DNA of 45,656 bases, from NCBI GenBank assembly GCA_001465015.1, contig LNEO01000270.1:1-45656 (forward strand), written 5' to 3'. Positions 15,838 to 23,848 of the stretch are shown here, piece after piece. Under the pieces are notes generated by a model that was given only the letters and a program-made list of their open reading frames with translations, was not told the origin of the DNA and ran no database searches. The translations under genes and the position numbers were made by a program. This DNA comes from Deltaproteobacteria bacterium Ga0077539 (GTDB lineage: Bacteria > Myxococcota_A > Polyangia > Polyangiales > Ga0077539). How positions within the stretch are numbered: position 1 is the first letter of the stretch; every line of letters begins with the position of its first letter.

Positions 15838-16751
15838 CAGAAGTAGCCCTCGCGCTTTCGGTCTTCCATCGCGGCCTCGGAGAAGCGATCGTCTGCGCGG
15901 GTGGCGCCGCGCTCGGTGACGCGCGAGGCGGACACCTCGTCGATGATCTCGTCGATGGTGCGCGCTGACGAGCGGACCGCGCCCGTGCACGTCGCGTCGC
16001 CCACCGTTCGAAAGCGAACGAGCTCGCGAAAGGGCTTCTCGTCAGAGGCGCGCGTCACGAACGGCGTGATGGCGTAGAGCATCCCGTCGCGCGCGAAGAC
16101 GTCGCGCTCGTGCGCGAAGTAGATGGACGGGATCTTCAGCGACTCGCGCTTGATGTACTGATAGACGTCCATCTCGGTCCAGTTGGAGATCGGGAAGACC
16201 CTGAGGTGCTCACCCTTCTTCACGCGGCCGTTGTAGAGGGACCACAGCTCGGGGCGCTGGTTCTTCGGGTCCCACTGACCGAAGTCGTCGCGAAACGAGA
16301 AGATGCGCTCCTTGGCGCGGGCGCGCTCTTCGTCGCGGCGCGCGCCGCCGAAGCACGCGTCGAAGCCGTGCTCTTGGATCGCGTCGAGCAGCGTCGTGGT
16401 CTGCAGGCGGTTTCGCGAAGAGCGAGGCCCTGTGTCTTCGCTCACGCGACCGTCGTCGATGGACTTTTGCACAGAGGCGACGATCAACCGCTCGCCGAGC
16501 TCGCGCATGCGCTCGTCTCGAAACGCGATGACCTCTTCGAAATTGTGGCCCGTGTCCACGTGCATCACGGCGAAGGGAAACCGCGCCGGTCGAAACGCCT
16601 TCTCCGCGAGGCGCAGAAGGACGATCGAGTCTTTTCCCCCAGAGAACAAGAGGACGGGCTTCTCGCGCTCCGCTGCGATCTCGCGAAAAATGAAGATCGC
16701 CTCCGCCTCGAGCGCGTCGAGGTGATCCCAGCGATCGTACGACTTTACCAT
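15837..16751 (-). CDS. cysD: Sulfate adenylyltransferase subunit 2
   Basis: CysD is the adenylyl-transferring subunit of ATP sulfurylase, forming APS from ATP and sulfate with CysN. The 304-aa protein has the PP-loop LLFSGGKDS near residue 38, HVDTGHNF, FDACFGGARRDEE, and FPISNWTEMDVYQYI, all family hallmarks. The length is normal. The ATG at 16751 is preceded in frame by a GTG at 16754; either could be used. A perfect TATAAT lies only 12 bases upstream of the ATG, so the transcript may be nearly leaderless or the true start may be slightly downstream. First gene of the cysDN operon. Confidence 0.95.
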   Translation of the reverse strand: MVKSYDRWDHLDALEAEAIFIFREIAAEREKPVLLFSGGKDSIVLLRLAEKAFRPARFPFAVMHVDTGHNFEEVIAFRDERMRELGERLIVASVQKSIDDGRVSEDTGPRSSRNRLQTTTLLDAIQEHGFDACFGGARRDEERARAKERIFSFRDDFGQWDPKNQRPELWSLYNGRVKKGEHLRVFPISNWTEMDVYQYIKRESLKIPSIYFAHERDVFARDGMLYAITPFVTRASDEKPFRELVRFRTVGDATCTGAVRSSARTIDEIIDEVSASRVTERGATRADDRFSEAAMEDRKREGYF

Positions 16752-16762
16752 CACGAGCTTTC

Positions 16763-16789
16763 ATTATAGTGAACACCGACGATACGCAA
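16763..16789 (-). promoter_or_regulatory. Candidate promoter of cysDN
   Basis: On the minus strand TATAAT occupies 16763-16768 and TTGCGT at 16784-16789 is a fair -35, with a short 15-bp spacer. Transcription would begin at about 16755-16757, within a few bases of the GTG/ATG start of cysD. The sequence lies in the 116-bp divergent gap between cysD and the esterase gene. Confidence 0.4.
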
Positions 16790-16867
16790 GCGTCGCCAAC
16801 GAGCCGTCTACGCGTCTGGCGTCGCGTCGCGAACAGTGCAACACCGACGAGCACAATCCCTCGCCCC

Positions 16868-17860
16868 ATGAAAACGCATACCTGGATCTTCGAGTCGCTG
16901 GTGTTCGCTGCGCTGGCAGCGTGTTCACCGCCGGTCACCCAAGCGCCGACCGACAGCGCCGCGCAGGACACCCTGTCGGCGCAGGACGCCTCGGCGACCG
17001 AGGACAGCGCCGTGACCGAGGACAGCGCCGTGGCGGACGCGGTGGTCGAGGATGGACCGCCGCGAGATCCACTCATCGTGGCGCGGCCGTTTCGCGTGAG
17101 GGCGCCGGGGTCTGCCGGAGGACCGGTTCCGCTCGTGGTGCTGTTGCACGGGTACGGCGCGAACGGAGCGGGCCAGGACGCGTATTTCGGCTTCGGGCAG
17201 CTCGTTCCCACGCGGCGCTTCGTGCTGGCGTACCCCGATGGGACGCTGGACGCGTCGAGCCGCCGCTTCTGGAACGCCACCGACGCCTGCTGCGACTTCG
17301 CCCGCACGGGCGTCGACGACGTGGCCTACGTCCGCGCGATCATCGACGACGTGAAGGCTCGCTACTCGATCGACCCTGCGAGGGTGTACGTGATCGGGCA
17401 CTCGAACGGCGGGTTCATGGCGCTGCGGATCGCCTGCGAGCTGAGCGACCGAGTCGCCGCCGTGATGAGCCTCGCGGGCGCGGGCTTCTCGGACGCCACG
17501 CGGTGCCGGCCCGCGCAGCCCGTGCACGTGCTGCAAGTGCACGGGACGCTCGACGCGGTGATCCAGTACGCGGGAGGGTCGTTCATGGGCGTCGGGAGCT
17601 ACCCGAGCGCCGAGCGGACCGTGAGCGACTGGGCCATGCGCAACGGCTGCGGCGCGATGCGATCGAGCGCGGGCGCCGCCCTGAACCTCGAGAGCACCGT
17701 CGCGGGGGCAGAGACCACGCGCGAGGCGCACACCGGCTGCCGCGCCGGCGGAAGCGCAGAACTCTGGGCAATCCAGGGGGGATCGCACATCCCGACGTTC
17801 GACACGACGTGGGCACCCGCCGTCCTCGACTGGCTGTTCGCGCACGGTCGCGGCGGCTGA
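16868..17860 (+). CDS. Esterase lipoprotein (LpqC / PHB-depolymerase-like)
   Basis: A 330-aa alpha/beta hydrolase of the LpqC/polyhydroxybutyrate depolymerase and feruloyl esterase group. The signal ends in the lipobox LAAC (near residue 18), and an Ala/Asp/Ser-rich linker of about 45 residues follows. Motifs are VVLLHGYGANG (oxyanion region), the nucleophile elbow GHSNGG, QVHGTLDAVIQY with the catalytic Asp, and IQGGSHIP with the catalytic His. WNATDACCDF near the middle is the usual substrate-side Cys pair. It likely hydrolyses ester-linked polymers or side chains outside the inner membrane. The ATG at 16868 begins the signal peptide; the in-frame upstream extension is not supported. Specific substrate cannot be told. 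Confidence 0.88.
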   Translation: MKTHTWIFESLVFAALAACSPPVTQAPTDSAAQDTLSAQDASATEDSAVTEDSAVADAVVEDGPPRDPLIVARPFRVRAPGSAGGPVPLVVLLHGYGANGAGQDAYFGFGQLVPTRRFVLAYPDGTLDASSRRFWNATDACCDFARTGVDDVAYVRAIIDDVKARYSIDPARVYVIGHSNGGFMALRIACELSDRVAAVMSLAGAGFSDATRCRPAQPVHVLQVHGTLDAVIQYAGGSFMGVGSYPSAERTVSDWAMRNGCGAMRSSAGAALNLESTVAGAETTREAHTGCRAGGSAELWAIQGGSHIPTFDTTWAPAVLDWLFAHGRGG

Positions 17861-17956
17861 GCGGGTGCTGAGGGGGCGGAGCGAAAAGGCACAGAGAACC
17901 GCGCGACCGTGGTTGACGCGAGCGGCGTTTCGCACGAAACGTCGCCCACCCCTTTC

Positions 17957-18796
17957 ATGACTCTACTGCACGTCGGTACGGCGAACTTCGATCAACCGCG
18001 CGATCGCTACAAGACGAGGCTGCACTTCGTCGAGCTCGAGCTGCGCTCCCCCCTGCCTGCGCCCAAGCGGCTGCAGAAGCTACGCTCGGAGGTCGGCGAA
18101 GACTTCGTCCTCGCGGCGATCGCGCCGACGACGCTCTTTGGCGACGAAGACTCTCCCTTGCGCGACGCGGCGCACACGCGAGCCGAGGTCGATCGCCTGC
18201 AAAACGCGGTGAAGGCGCTCGCGCCGGACGTCTTGGTGTTTCGCACGCCCAAGGCGCTCAGGCCCGGGACCGCGGCGCTCGAGCGGTGGATCACGCTCTG
18301 CCGCGATCGGCTCTGCAAGATGGCCCGCGTCGTCGTGTGGGAGCCCACGGGCGTGTGGGAGCGCGAGGCCGCCCTCGAGGTGACCGCCGACATCGAGAAC
18401 TTGATTGTGTGTGCCGACCCGCTGCACGACGACGTCTCCGGTGAGTCTCACGTGTACGCGAGGCTCCGCGGCCTCGGCGTCGACAGCCGCTACAACGACG
18501 GCAAGCTCGAGGACATCGCCGAGAAGCTCGCCGAGTGCGAAGAAGCATGGGTGGTCTTCGCGACGCCCACGGCCTTCAAAGAGGCCACGCGGCTCGACGC
18601 GATCGCCCAGGGGCAGATCACGCCCGCGTACTCGTCGGCAGATGACGAAGACGGCGACGACGAAGACGACGAAGACGGCGACGACGAAGACGGCGACGAC
18701 GAAGACGGCGACGACGAAGACGACGAAGACGAAGACGAAGACGACGAAGACGACGAAGACGACGAAGACGACGAAGACGAAGAGGACGACAGCTGA
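17957..18796 (+). CDS. DUF72 (YecE-like) protein with long acidic tail
   Basis: The first 225 residues resemble the DUF72 TIM-barrel family: LLHVGTANFDQP at the start, HFVELELRSPLP, FVLAAIAPTTLFG, and near the end SHVYARLRGLG followed by AEKLAECEEAWVVFATP, matching the Y-x-R-x-H-G and late strand of the family. Its biochemical role is not established. The last 50 or so residues are almost only Asp and Glu, encoded by a tandem GACGAAGAC-type repeat. The tail could bind cations or basic partners, or could be slippage-generated. The ATG at 17957 is preferred over a GTG at 17909. The next gene starts within its stop (TGATG). Confidence 0.75.
   Translation: MTLLHVGTANFDQPRDRYKTRLHFVELELRSPLPAPKRLQKLRSEVGEDFVLAAIAPTTLFGDEDSPLRDAAHTRAEVDRLQNAVKALAPDVLVFRTPKALRPGTAALERWITLCRDRLCKMARVVVWEPTGVWEREAALEVTADIENLIVCADPLHDDVSGESHVYARLRGLGVDSRYNDGKLEDIAEKLAECEEAWVVFATPTAFKEATRLDAIAQGQITPAYSSADDEDGDDEDDEDGDDEDGDDEDGDDEDDEDEDEDDEDDEDDEDDEDEEDDS
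18641..18793 (+). repeat. Low-complexity GACGAAGAC tandem repeat (acidic tail)
   Basis: About 150 bases are built almost entirely from GAC and GAA codons in units of 6, 9 and 12-15 bases, coding for an Asp/Glu tail. Such runs change length easily by slippage, so the number of units may vary between strains or assemblies. Confidence 0.9.
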
Positions 18797-19848
18797 TGCG
18801 CAACCTCCTTGTTTCGAGCGACGCGATCGCGCAGGCCGCCGGCGCCGAGGCGATCGCGCAGGGAGGCAACGCGGTGGACGGAGTGCTCGCGGCGCTGTTG
18901 GCAGGCGCGGCGGTCTGTTCGCCTTCAGCGTTGCTCGGCAGCGCGGTGATCACCGTCGCAGGGCTCGGCGTCGGCGCGTACGCGATCGACGGGCGAGCGA
19001 AGGCCCCCGGCCTCGCGACGGCTCGGCGCCCTGCGCCCGAGGACCCGCCGACCCGCGACGCGATCTGCGCGCCAGGGCTCGTCGAGGGTGCGCTTACGGC
19101 GCACAACCGCTTCGGCTCGCTCGCGCTTGCGCGCGTGGCGCGCGCGGCGATGGAAGCCATCAAAGAGCACAGCAAAGACCCCAACACCAAGGCTCGGTTG
19201 CCCGTCCTCGAGGCGATCCACCGCCACGGCCCGCGCTGGCTCGCGTCGCTCGGCCTCGATCAGGCGATCGTCGAAGCCGCGGGAACGCCGGTCAACGGCC
19301 CCATCACGCGCGAGGACCTCGCCCACGGCCCCGCGCCGATCGTCGAGCTCGCGATCAAGGGGTTCGGGGCGCACCAGGCGCTCGTGTTTCCCGCAGCGCC
19401 GCCGCAGCGATTTCCGCCGCCCGAGCCGCCGAAGACCCCCGTGGGCGTCGCGCTCGCGGGAGACATGCACGGCGTGTTCGCGAGCGCGTCGTGGGCCATC
19501 GCGAAGGAAGCGTGCCTGCTCGCGTCGGACTACGCGCTCTCGGGCGCGGCTCTGAACAACGCGCCCAAGAAGGGCGTCACGCGAAGGGCTCCAGGAGCAA
19601 AGATCGCGATGCCCGACGTCGCCGCGATTCTGCGACACGACGCGAAGGTGTGGGCCGCCGCCGCGATCGCAGGCGAAGGCGCGCTCGAGTCCGCGCGCGA
19701 CGAGCTCGTCGCGCGGCGAATGTCGGCGGTGACCGGAAAGCCGATCGCTGCCGAACCGAGCGCCGAGCCTGTGCGCGCGACCACGCTCTGGCTCGTGCGC
19801 GAGGCGGGTGACGAGCTGCGCGTGGTCGAAGAGTCCATCGCGCGATGA
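18796..19848 (+). CDS. Gamma-glutamyltransferase-like protein, short and probably inactive
   Basis: The N-terminal part AAGAEAIAQGGNAVDGVLAALLAG is the hallmark of gamma-glutamyltranspeptidase (A-x-x-I-L-x-x-G-G-N-A-V-D-A). The following order is also that of the family: a small-residue segment where the sGiGGG loop would be, ICAPGLVEGALTAHNRFG for the P-G-x-V-x-G helix region, and THR-poor VNGPITREDLA. The protein is only 350 aa (the family has 500-580), has no signal peptide, and the site of the autocleavage/catalytic Thr (normally D-T-T-H) reads AGDMHGVFASAS without that Thr. It is therefore likely a degenerate homologue with another role. It overlaps DUF72 upstream and the NFACT gene downstream, so the three are co-expressed. 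Confidence 0.72.
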   Translation: MRNLLVSSDAIAQAAGAEAIAQGGNAVDGVLAALLAGAAVCSPSALLGSAVITVAGLGVGAYAIDGRAKAPGLATARRPAPEDPPTRDAICAPGLVEGALTAHNRFGSLALARVARAAMEAIKEHSKDPNTKARLPVLEAIHRHGPRWLASLGLDQAIVEAAGTPVNGPITREDLAHGPAPIVELAIKGFGAHQALVFPAAPPQRFPPPEPPKTPVGVALAGDMHGVFASASWAIAKEACLLASDYALSGAALNNAPKKGVTRRAPGAKIAMPDVAAILRHDAKVWAAAAIAGEGALESARDELVARRMSAVTGKPIAAEPSAEPVRATTLWLVREAGDELRVVEESIAR

Positions 19849-21269
19849 TGGATCGAGACGCCCCGGCGCGACGCGAAGCGCTCGCCCGCAGCGACGTCGA
19901 GCGCTCGGGCGAAGCGCTCTCGGCGCTCGTCGGCGCTCGGGTCGATCGCGTGTATTTCTGCGAGGCCACGGGGCTTCTCTCGTTGAGCACCTACGACCGC
20001 GGAAAGCGAGTGCTCTCCGTCGGAGTCGGCCCGATCGTCTGGGGAATCGGCCTCGGAGAAGCGGTTCCGCGCGTGCGCGACGACGCCTATCGCTCGCTCG
20101 TCGCTGCGCTGCGCGCGCACATCGTGGACCATCGCATCCGCTCGGCGCTCATCGAAGACGGGCTGCTCTGGCTCGCCGTCGGCGGAGAAGGAGCGCTCGC
20201 TCGACTGTCGCTCTGCCCCGGTCGTCGCGGGGGCGCGACCGTGTACGCCGCGGACGGCAGGGTGATCGCGCGCTTTCCTGCAGCGGCGACGGCCCGAGAG
20301 CCCGAGAGCGAGTGGGGCGACGAGCGCCCCTTCGAGTCGCGCGGAGACGCGCTCGTCGCGCTCAGCGACAAGCGCGGGTTCGACCGAGCCAAGACGCAGC
20401 TCGCGAAGGCCGTGCGCGCGGCGCAGTCCGCGGTCGAGCGCCGCGCCGAGGCGGTGCGAGGCGACCTCGCGCGGCTCGGGTCCGTCGAAGCGCTGCAAAA
20501 GATCGGGCGATTGCTGCTGGCGCAGGGCGCGAACGTCCCGCGCGGAGCCGCGCGCGCGACGCTCGATGACTGGGACACAGGCGAGCCGCTCGAGGTGAAG
20601 CTCGACCCGTCCAAGCCCGCCAAGGCCCAGGCCGAGACGTTCTTCGCGAAGGCGCGTCGCTACCAGCGCGGCGAGGCGGTCATGCGAAAGCGCCTCGCGG
20701 AGTGCGACGCGCGCGCAGCGTCGCTGATCGAGCTGGCGCGACACGTCAGCGACGCGACGCCCGAAGACGGGCGAGCGTGGTCAGCGCTCGTCTCTCGCGC
20801 GCGGGCGCTGGGAGCGAAGGTCGAAGACGAGCGCCCCGCCGGCGGATCGTCGAGCAAAGGCGGCCGAGAGCCGAAGCGAAGGCCCTTTCATGTGTTTCGC
20901 GACGAGCGCGGGCGAAAGATCCTCGTCGGCCGCGGCGGGGCGGACAACGACGCGCTGACGACCGAGGTCGCAAGGCCCCACGATTTGTGGCTTCACGCCA
21001 AGGAGCGCACAGGCGCACACGTGGTGGTTCAGCTCGACAAGGGGCAGTCTTGCCCGAGCGAAACGCTGATCGACGCAGCGACGCTCGCCGTGCATTTCAG
21101 CGACGCTCGCGGCGAGCTCGTGTGCGACGTGACGCACGTACAACGACGGTACGTGCGCAAGCCGAAGGGCAGCGCGCCGGGCGCGGTCACCTACGACCAC
21201 GAGAAGGTGTTGGTGCTCCGCGTCGAGCCCGAGCGCGTCGAGCGGCTCCTCGCGACCCGCGAGGAATAA
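19845..21269 (+). CDS. NFACT (RqcH/FbpA-like) family protein
   Basis: This 474-aa protein belongs to the NFACT family, which includes RqcH, the ribosome quality-control factor that adds alanine tails on stalled large subunits. The NFACT-N domain occupies roughly residues 1-170. It is followed by a basic, helical coiled-coil region around 190-330, with GEPLEVKLDPSKPAKAQAETFFAKARRYQRG as the typical NFACT linker. The C-terminal NFACT-R domain reads ILVGRGGADNDALTTEVARPHDLWLHAK, ETLIDAATLAVHFS, and VTHVQRRYVRKPKG. The DxR residues typical of canonical RqcH at the very N-terminus are not obvious, so tailing activity is uncertain. The ATG at 19845 overlaps the preceding stop. Confidence 0.85.
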   Translation: MMDRDAPARREALARSDVERSGEALSALVGARVDRVYFCEATGLLSLSTYDRGKRVLSVGVGPIVWGIGLGEAVPRVRDDAYRSLVAALRAHIVDHRIRSALIEDGLLWLAVGGEGALARLSLCPGRRGGATVYAADGRVIARFPAAATAREPESEWGDERPFESRGDALVALSDKRGFDRAKTQLAKAVRAAQSAVERRAEAVRGDLARLGSVEALQKIGRLLLAQGANVPRGAARATLDDWDTGEPLEVKLDPSKPAKAQAETFFAKARRYQRGEAVMRKRLAECDARAASLIELARHVSDATPEDGRAWSALVSRARALGAKVEDERPAGGSSSKGGREPKRRPFHVFRDERGRKILVGRGGADNDALTTEVARPHDLWLHAKERTGAHVVVQLDKGQSCPSETLIDAATLAVHFSDARGELVCDVTHVQRRYVRKPKGSAPGAVTYDHEKVLVLRVEPERVERLLATREE

Positions 21270-21333
21270 CGCTCAACGCGCTGGATCTCCTGTGGCAAGA
21301 TTCGGACACCCTTCAGGAAGTTAAGGTGCTTCG

Positions 21334-22620
21334 ATGACGTCGAGACGCTTGATCGCTTGGAATCGGATCGCGCCGTTGGCGCTGGTGGCGCTCGCAGGGT
21401 GCGCGTTGCCGCACGGCTCGTTGCGCAGCGGCGACGGAGCGACGGACACCGGCCTGGGCGACGGTCAGCTCAGCCCCGACGGCGAGGCGAGCGTCGAAGA
21501 CGTCGTCGACGTGACCGAAACGGACATCACGGACGTGACGGACGTGACAGACGTGACAGACGTGACGGACGTGACGGACGTGACGGACGTCGCAGACGTC
21601 CGCGACGAGGCGCCGATCGACGTGCCGGACGTGACGACCGACGCGCCCGACGTCATCGGCGCTGACGCTGCGGATGTGCCCGATACCGGCGTCGATACCG
21701 GCGTGGACTCGGGCATCGATACCGGTGTGGATTCGGGCGTGGATTCGGGCGTCGATACCGGTGTGGATTCGGGCGTCGATACCGGTGTGGACGCAGCGGA
21801 TGACACGGGAGCGGATACGGGAGTAGACACTGGCGCGGATACGAGAGCCGATACCGGCGCGGACTCGGGCGTTCCGTTTCGTCCTATTCGCTGCGCAGAG
21901 ATCCCGGTGGCGATGCGGACGATGAACGTTCACACGCTGTACTACGGTGCGGGACGCACGAGCTCGTGGCAGGCGTTCTGCGACTTTACGACCGCAAACG
22001 GGCCCTGGACGCTCGTCGCCAAGGTCGACCCAGGGCACAGCGCGTGGAGCTACGACAGCGGGCGATGGACCGACGACAGCGTCGACAACGAAACAACGCT
22101 CAACCTCAATCGCCTCACGACGAAGTATCGCGGGTTCACCGTGCTGCCGTTCACCGCGATGCGCTTGGATTTCTCGACCGATCGAGATCCTGGAGCGCCC
22201 GAGTCCTTCGAGACGCGAACAGTGCAGTTCGCCTTCAACTCTGGGACGAACGCGCTGAGGCAGGTGTTTTCGGGCGCCAACAACCAGGCGATCGCGATGG
22301 GCCCCAACCGCGCCGCGTGGTTGGGTGCGATACCCAACGTCGGTAGCGCCGGGCCGCTCCTTCAGCCCAACTGCAACCGCAGCGGGTTCAACGTTCGCTC
22401 GGACGATAGCGGTCACAACGTCCGCATCCGCATCGGCATCCTCGGCAACGACATCGATACTTGCTTCCGCCCCGACTCTTGGATCGGCGCCGGCGGCAAC
22501 CCGACCGATAGCCGCGTAGGGTCGCTGGTCTCGGGCAACCGTCACCCCGACAACGTTCTCACCCCTTTTAACGACGAAGAGCGTCGCACGCCGTCGTGGG
22601 TATTCATCTGGGTGCGTTGA
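21334..22620 (+). CDS. Lipoprotein with Asp-rich repeats and fibrinogen-like C-terminal domain
   Basis: The 428-aa product has a lipoprotein signal with lipobox LAGC (near residue 26). About 150 residues of low-complexity linker follow: repeated TDV units, then repeated VDTG/VDSG units. The C-terminal 240 residues resemble a fibrinogen/ficolin-type domain: FCDFTTANGPWTLVAKVD matches the entry motif (C-D-x-x-T-x-x-G-x-W-T), and W-S-Y-D-S-G-R-W-T and DSWIGAGG are consistent. Such domains usually bind glycans or glycoproteins at the cell surface, so a role in adhesion or prey contact is plausible but unproven. The ATG at 21334 follows a weak AAGG. A paralogue of the same design is immediately downstream. 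Confidence 0.82.
   Translation: MTSRRLIAWNRIAPLALVALAGCALPHGSLRSGDGATDTGLGDGQLSPDGEASVEDVVDVTETDITDVTDVTDVTDVTDVTDVTDVADVRDEAPIDVPDVTTDAPDVIGADAADVPDTGVDTGVDSGIDTGVDSGVDSGVDTGVDSGVDTGVDAADDTGADTGVDTGADTRADTGADSGVPFRPIRCAEIPVAMRTMNVHTLYYGAGRTSSWQAFCDFTTANGPWTLVAKVDPGHSAWSYDSGRWTDDSVDNETTLNLNRLTTKYRGFTVLPFTAMRLDFSTDRDPGAPESFETRTVQFAFNSGTNALRQVFSGANNQAIAMGPNRAAWLGAIPNVGSAGPLLQPNCNRSGFNVRSDDSGHNVRIRIGILGNDIDTCFRPDSWIGAGGNPTDSRVGSLVSGNRHPDNVLTPFNDEERRTPSWVFIWVR
21526..21876 (+). repeat. In-frame tandem repeats encoding TDV and VD(T/S)G units
   Basis: Seven or so 9-bp units (GACGTGACG type) at about 21526-21600 encode the TDV series. A second block at about 21676-21876 has 12- and 18-bp units (GTCGATACCGGC, GTGGATTCGGGC) encoding VDTG and VDSG. 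Both lie in the linker of the lipoprotein gene and keep the frame. Confidence 0.85.
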
Positions 22621-22691
22621 GCGCACTCCCCACCGCGCATTGACGAACGTCATCTATCTGCGCGATAACCGAAGTCGAGGCTTGACGCGCT

Positions 22692-23828
22692 GTGTCGATC
22701 GCTCGTGCTCCGCTCTTGATGCTCGTTTTTTCGCTCGCAGCGTGCGCGTTGCCTCACGCCCGACTGCGCGAAGGAGCAACGGACACCATCGCGTCCGACG
22801 GAACGACGGACGCGATCGACGACCTCGCGGTGGACGTCACCGAGGACACGATCGACGTCGCGTTGGATGACACGCGCAGCGACCGCGACGCCATCGACGA
22901 TCAACCAACGATCGATGGCGCGGACGTGGGCGACGCGGTTGCTGTGGTCGACGCGACGGACGCCTCCGACGATCGGATCGCGACCGACACGCCCGACGTG
23001 AGCACGGGGAGCGATGTAGCAGACGCTGCGGACGCGACGGACGCGAGCGACGAGGGACCCGCAGACAGCGCTCCATGCGCGATGGGCACGTTCGATTGCG
23101 GTGACGGTCGCTGCCGCGCCGTGCGCGACACGATCGCCACGTGCGCCGACGCCAGAAACGATGACGTCTACGTGCTCACCGTAGGCGGGACGCCGTGGTG
23201 CGGGCGCTGCCAGGCCTTTGGCGGCGGAGACCGCTTCGTCTTGGTCCTCAAAGCCGACGGAACGCCCGCCGGAAGCCCGACACCGCAGCGCTTCTCGTAC
23301 GACTCGACGCTGTGGACCAACATGGAGACGTACGCTCCGCACAACGTCAACCGCGACCGCCTCGAGACCAAGACCCGCGGGATGTTGGTCTATCCGCTGC
23401 GCGAGGTCCTCGTCGAGATGTCGACGGGGTCCGAGAACCGAACCATTCGCGGCGCGCTCGTGACAGGGACGGGCACACCGATCGTGTCCTTCAGGACGAT
23501 CTTTCTCGGCGGCGAAAACAGCTACGGATCGCAGTTCTCTGACGACGCCTGGCTCGGCGCGGTCCCCGACTCGAGACTGCAACTACTTTGTCGGCGCTCG
23601 GGATTCAACGTCCGCACCAACGACCGTGACCTCGCGCGCGTTCGCATGGGCGCGATCGGCAACGAAAACGGCTTCGAAAGCTGCAACACGCACGACTCGT
23701 GGGTGGGCGTCGGCGGCGTGCGGGGCAACTCCGAGCCGGGGCTCTCTTTCTCAGCGGGCAACGTCGCGCGCGCCAACTTTGGAAGCGATCGCACCATTCG
23801 CAGCTTCGCGACGGTGTGGATTCGCTGA
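22692..23828 (+). CDS. Paralogous Asp-rich lipoprotein with fibrinogen-like C-terminal domain
   Basis: A 378-aa paralogue of the preceding gene, starting at GTG. The signal MSIARAPLLMLVFSLAAC has the lipobox LAAC, and the mature start (ALPHARLREG) matches that of the neighbour (ALPHGSLRSG). The linker is Asp/Ala/Thr-rich without perfect repeats. After a small Cys-bearing motif (FDCGDGRCRAVR) the C-terminal domain shares key stretches with the paralogue: SGFNVRTND, GAIGN and DSWVGVGG, ending in TVWIR versus FIWVR. It lacks the clean C-D-x-x-T motif; the equivalent region is WCGRCQAFGGGDRFVLVLK. Probably a tandem duplication that has diverged; surface-exposed glycan or protein binding is an inference. 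Confidence 0.8.
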   Translation: MSIARAPLLMLVFSLAACALPHARLREGATDTIASDGTTDAIDDLAVDVTEDTIDVALDDTRSDRDAIDDQPTIDGADVGDAVAVVDATDASDDRIATDTPDVSTGSDVADAADATDASDEGPADSAPCAMGTFDCGDGRCRAVRDTIATCADARNDDVYVLTVGGTPWCGRCQAFGGGDRFVLVLKADGTPAGSPTPQRFSYDSTLWTNMETYAPHNVNRDRLETKTRGMLVYPLREVLVEMSTGSENRTIRGALVTGTGTPIVSFRTIFLGGENSYGSQFSDDAWLGAVPDSRLQLLCRRSGFNVRTNDRDLARVRMGAIGNENGFESCNTHDSWVGVGGVRGNSEPGLSFSAGNVARANFGSDRTIRSFATVWIR

Positions 23829-23848
23829 GAGAGCGGCGATCGAGACGC

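Noticed and set aside
21526..21876. Non-coding satellite repeat
   Set aside because: All units are multiples of three and keep the frame of a lipoprotein with signal and folded C-terminal domain, so they are coding linker repeats.
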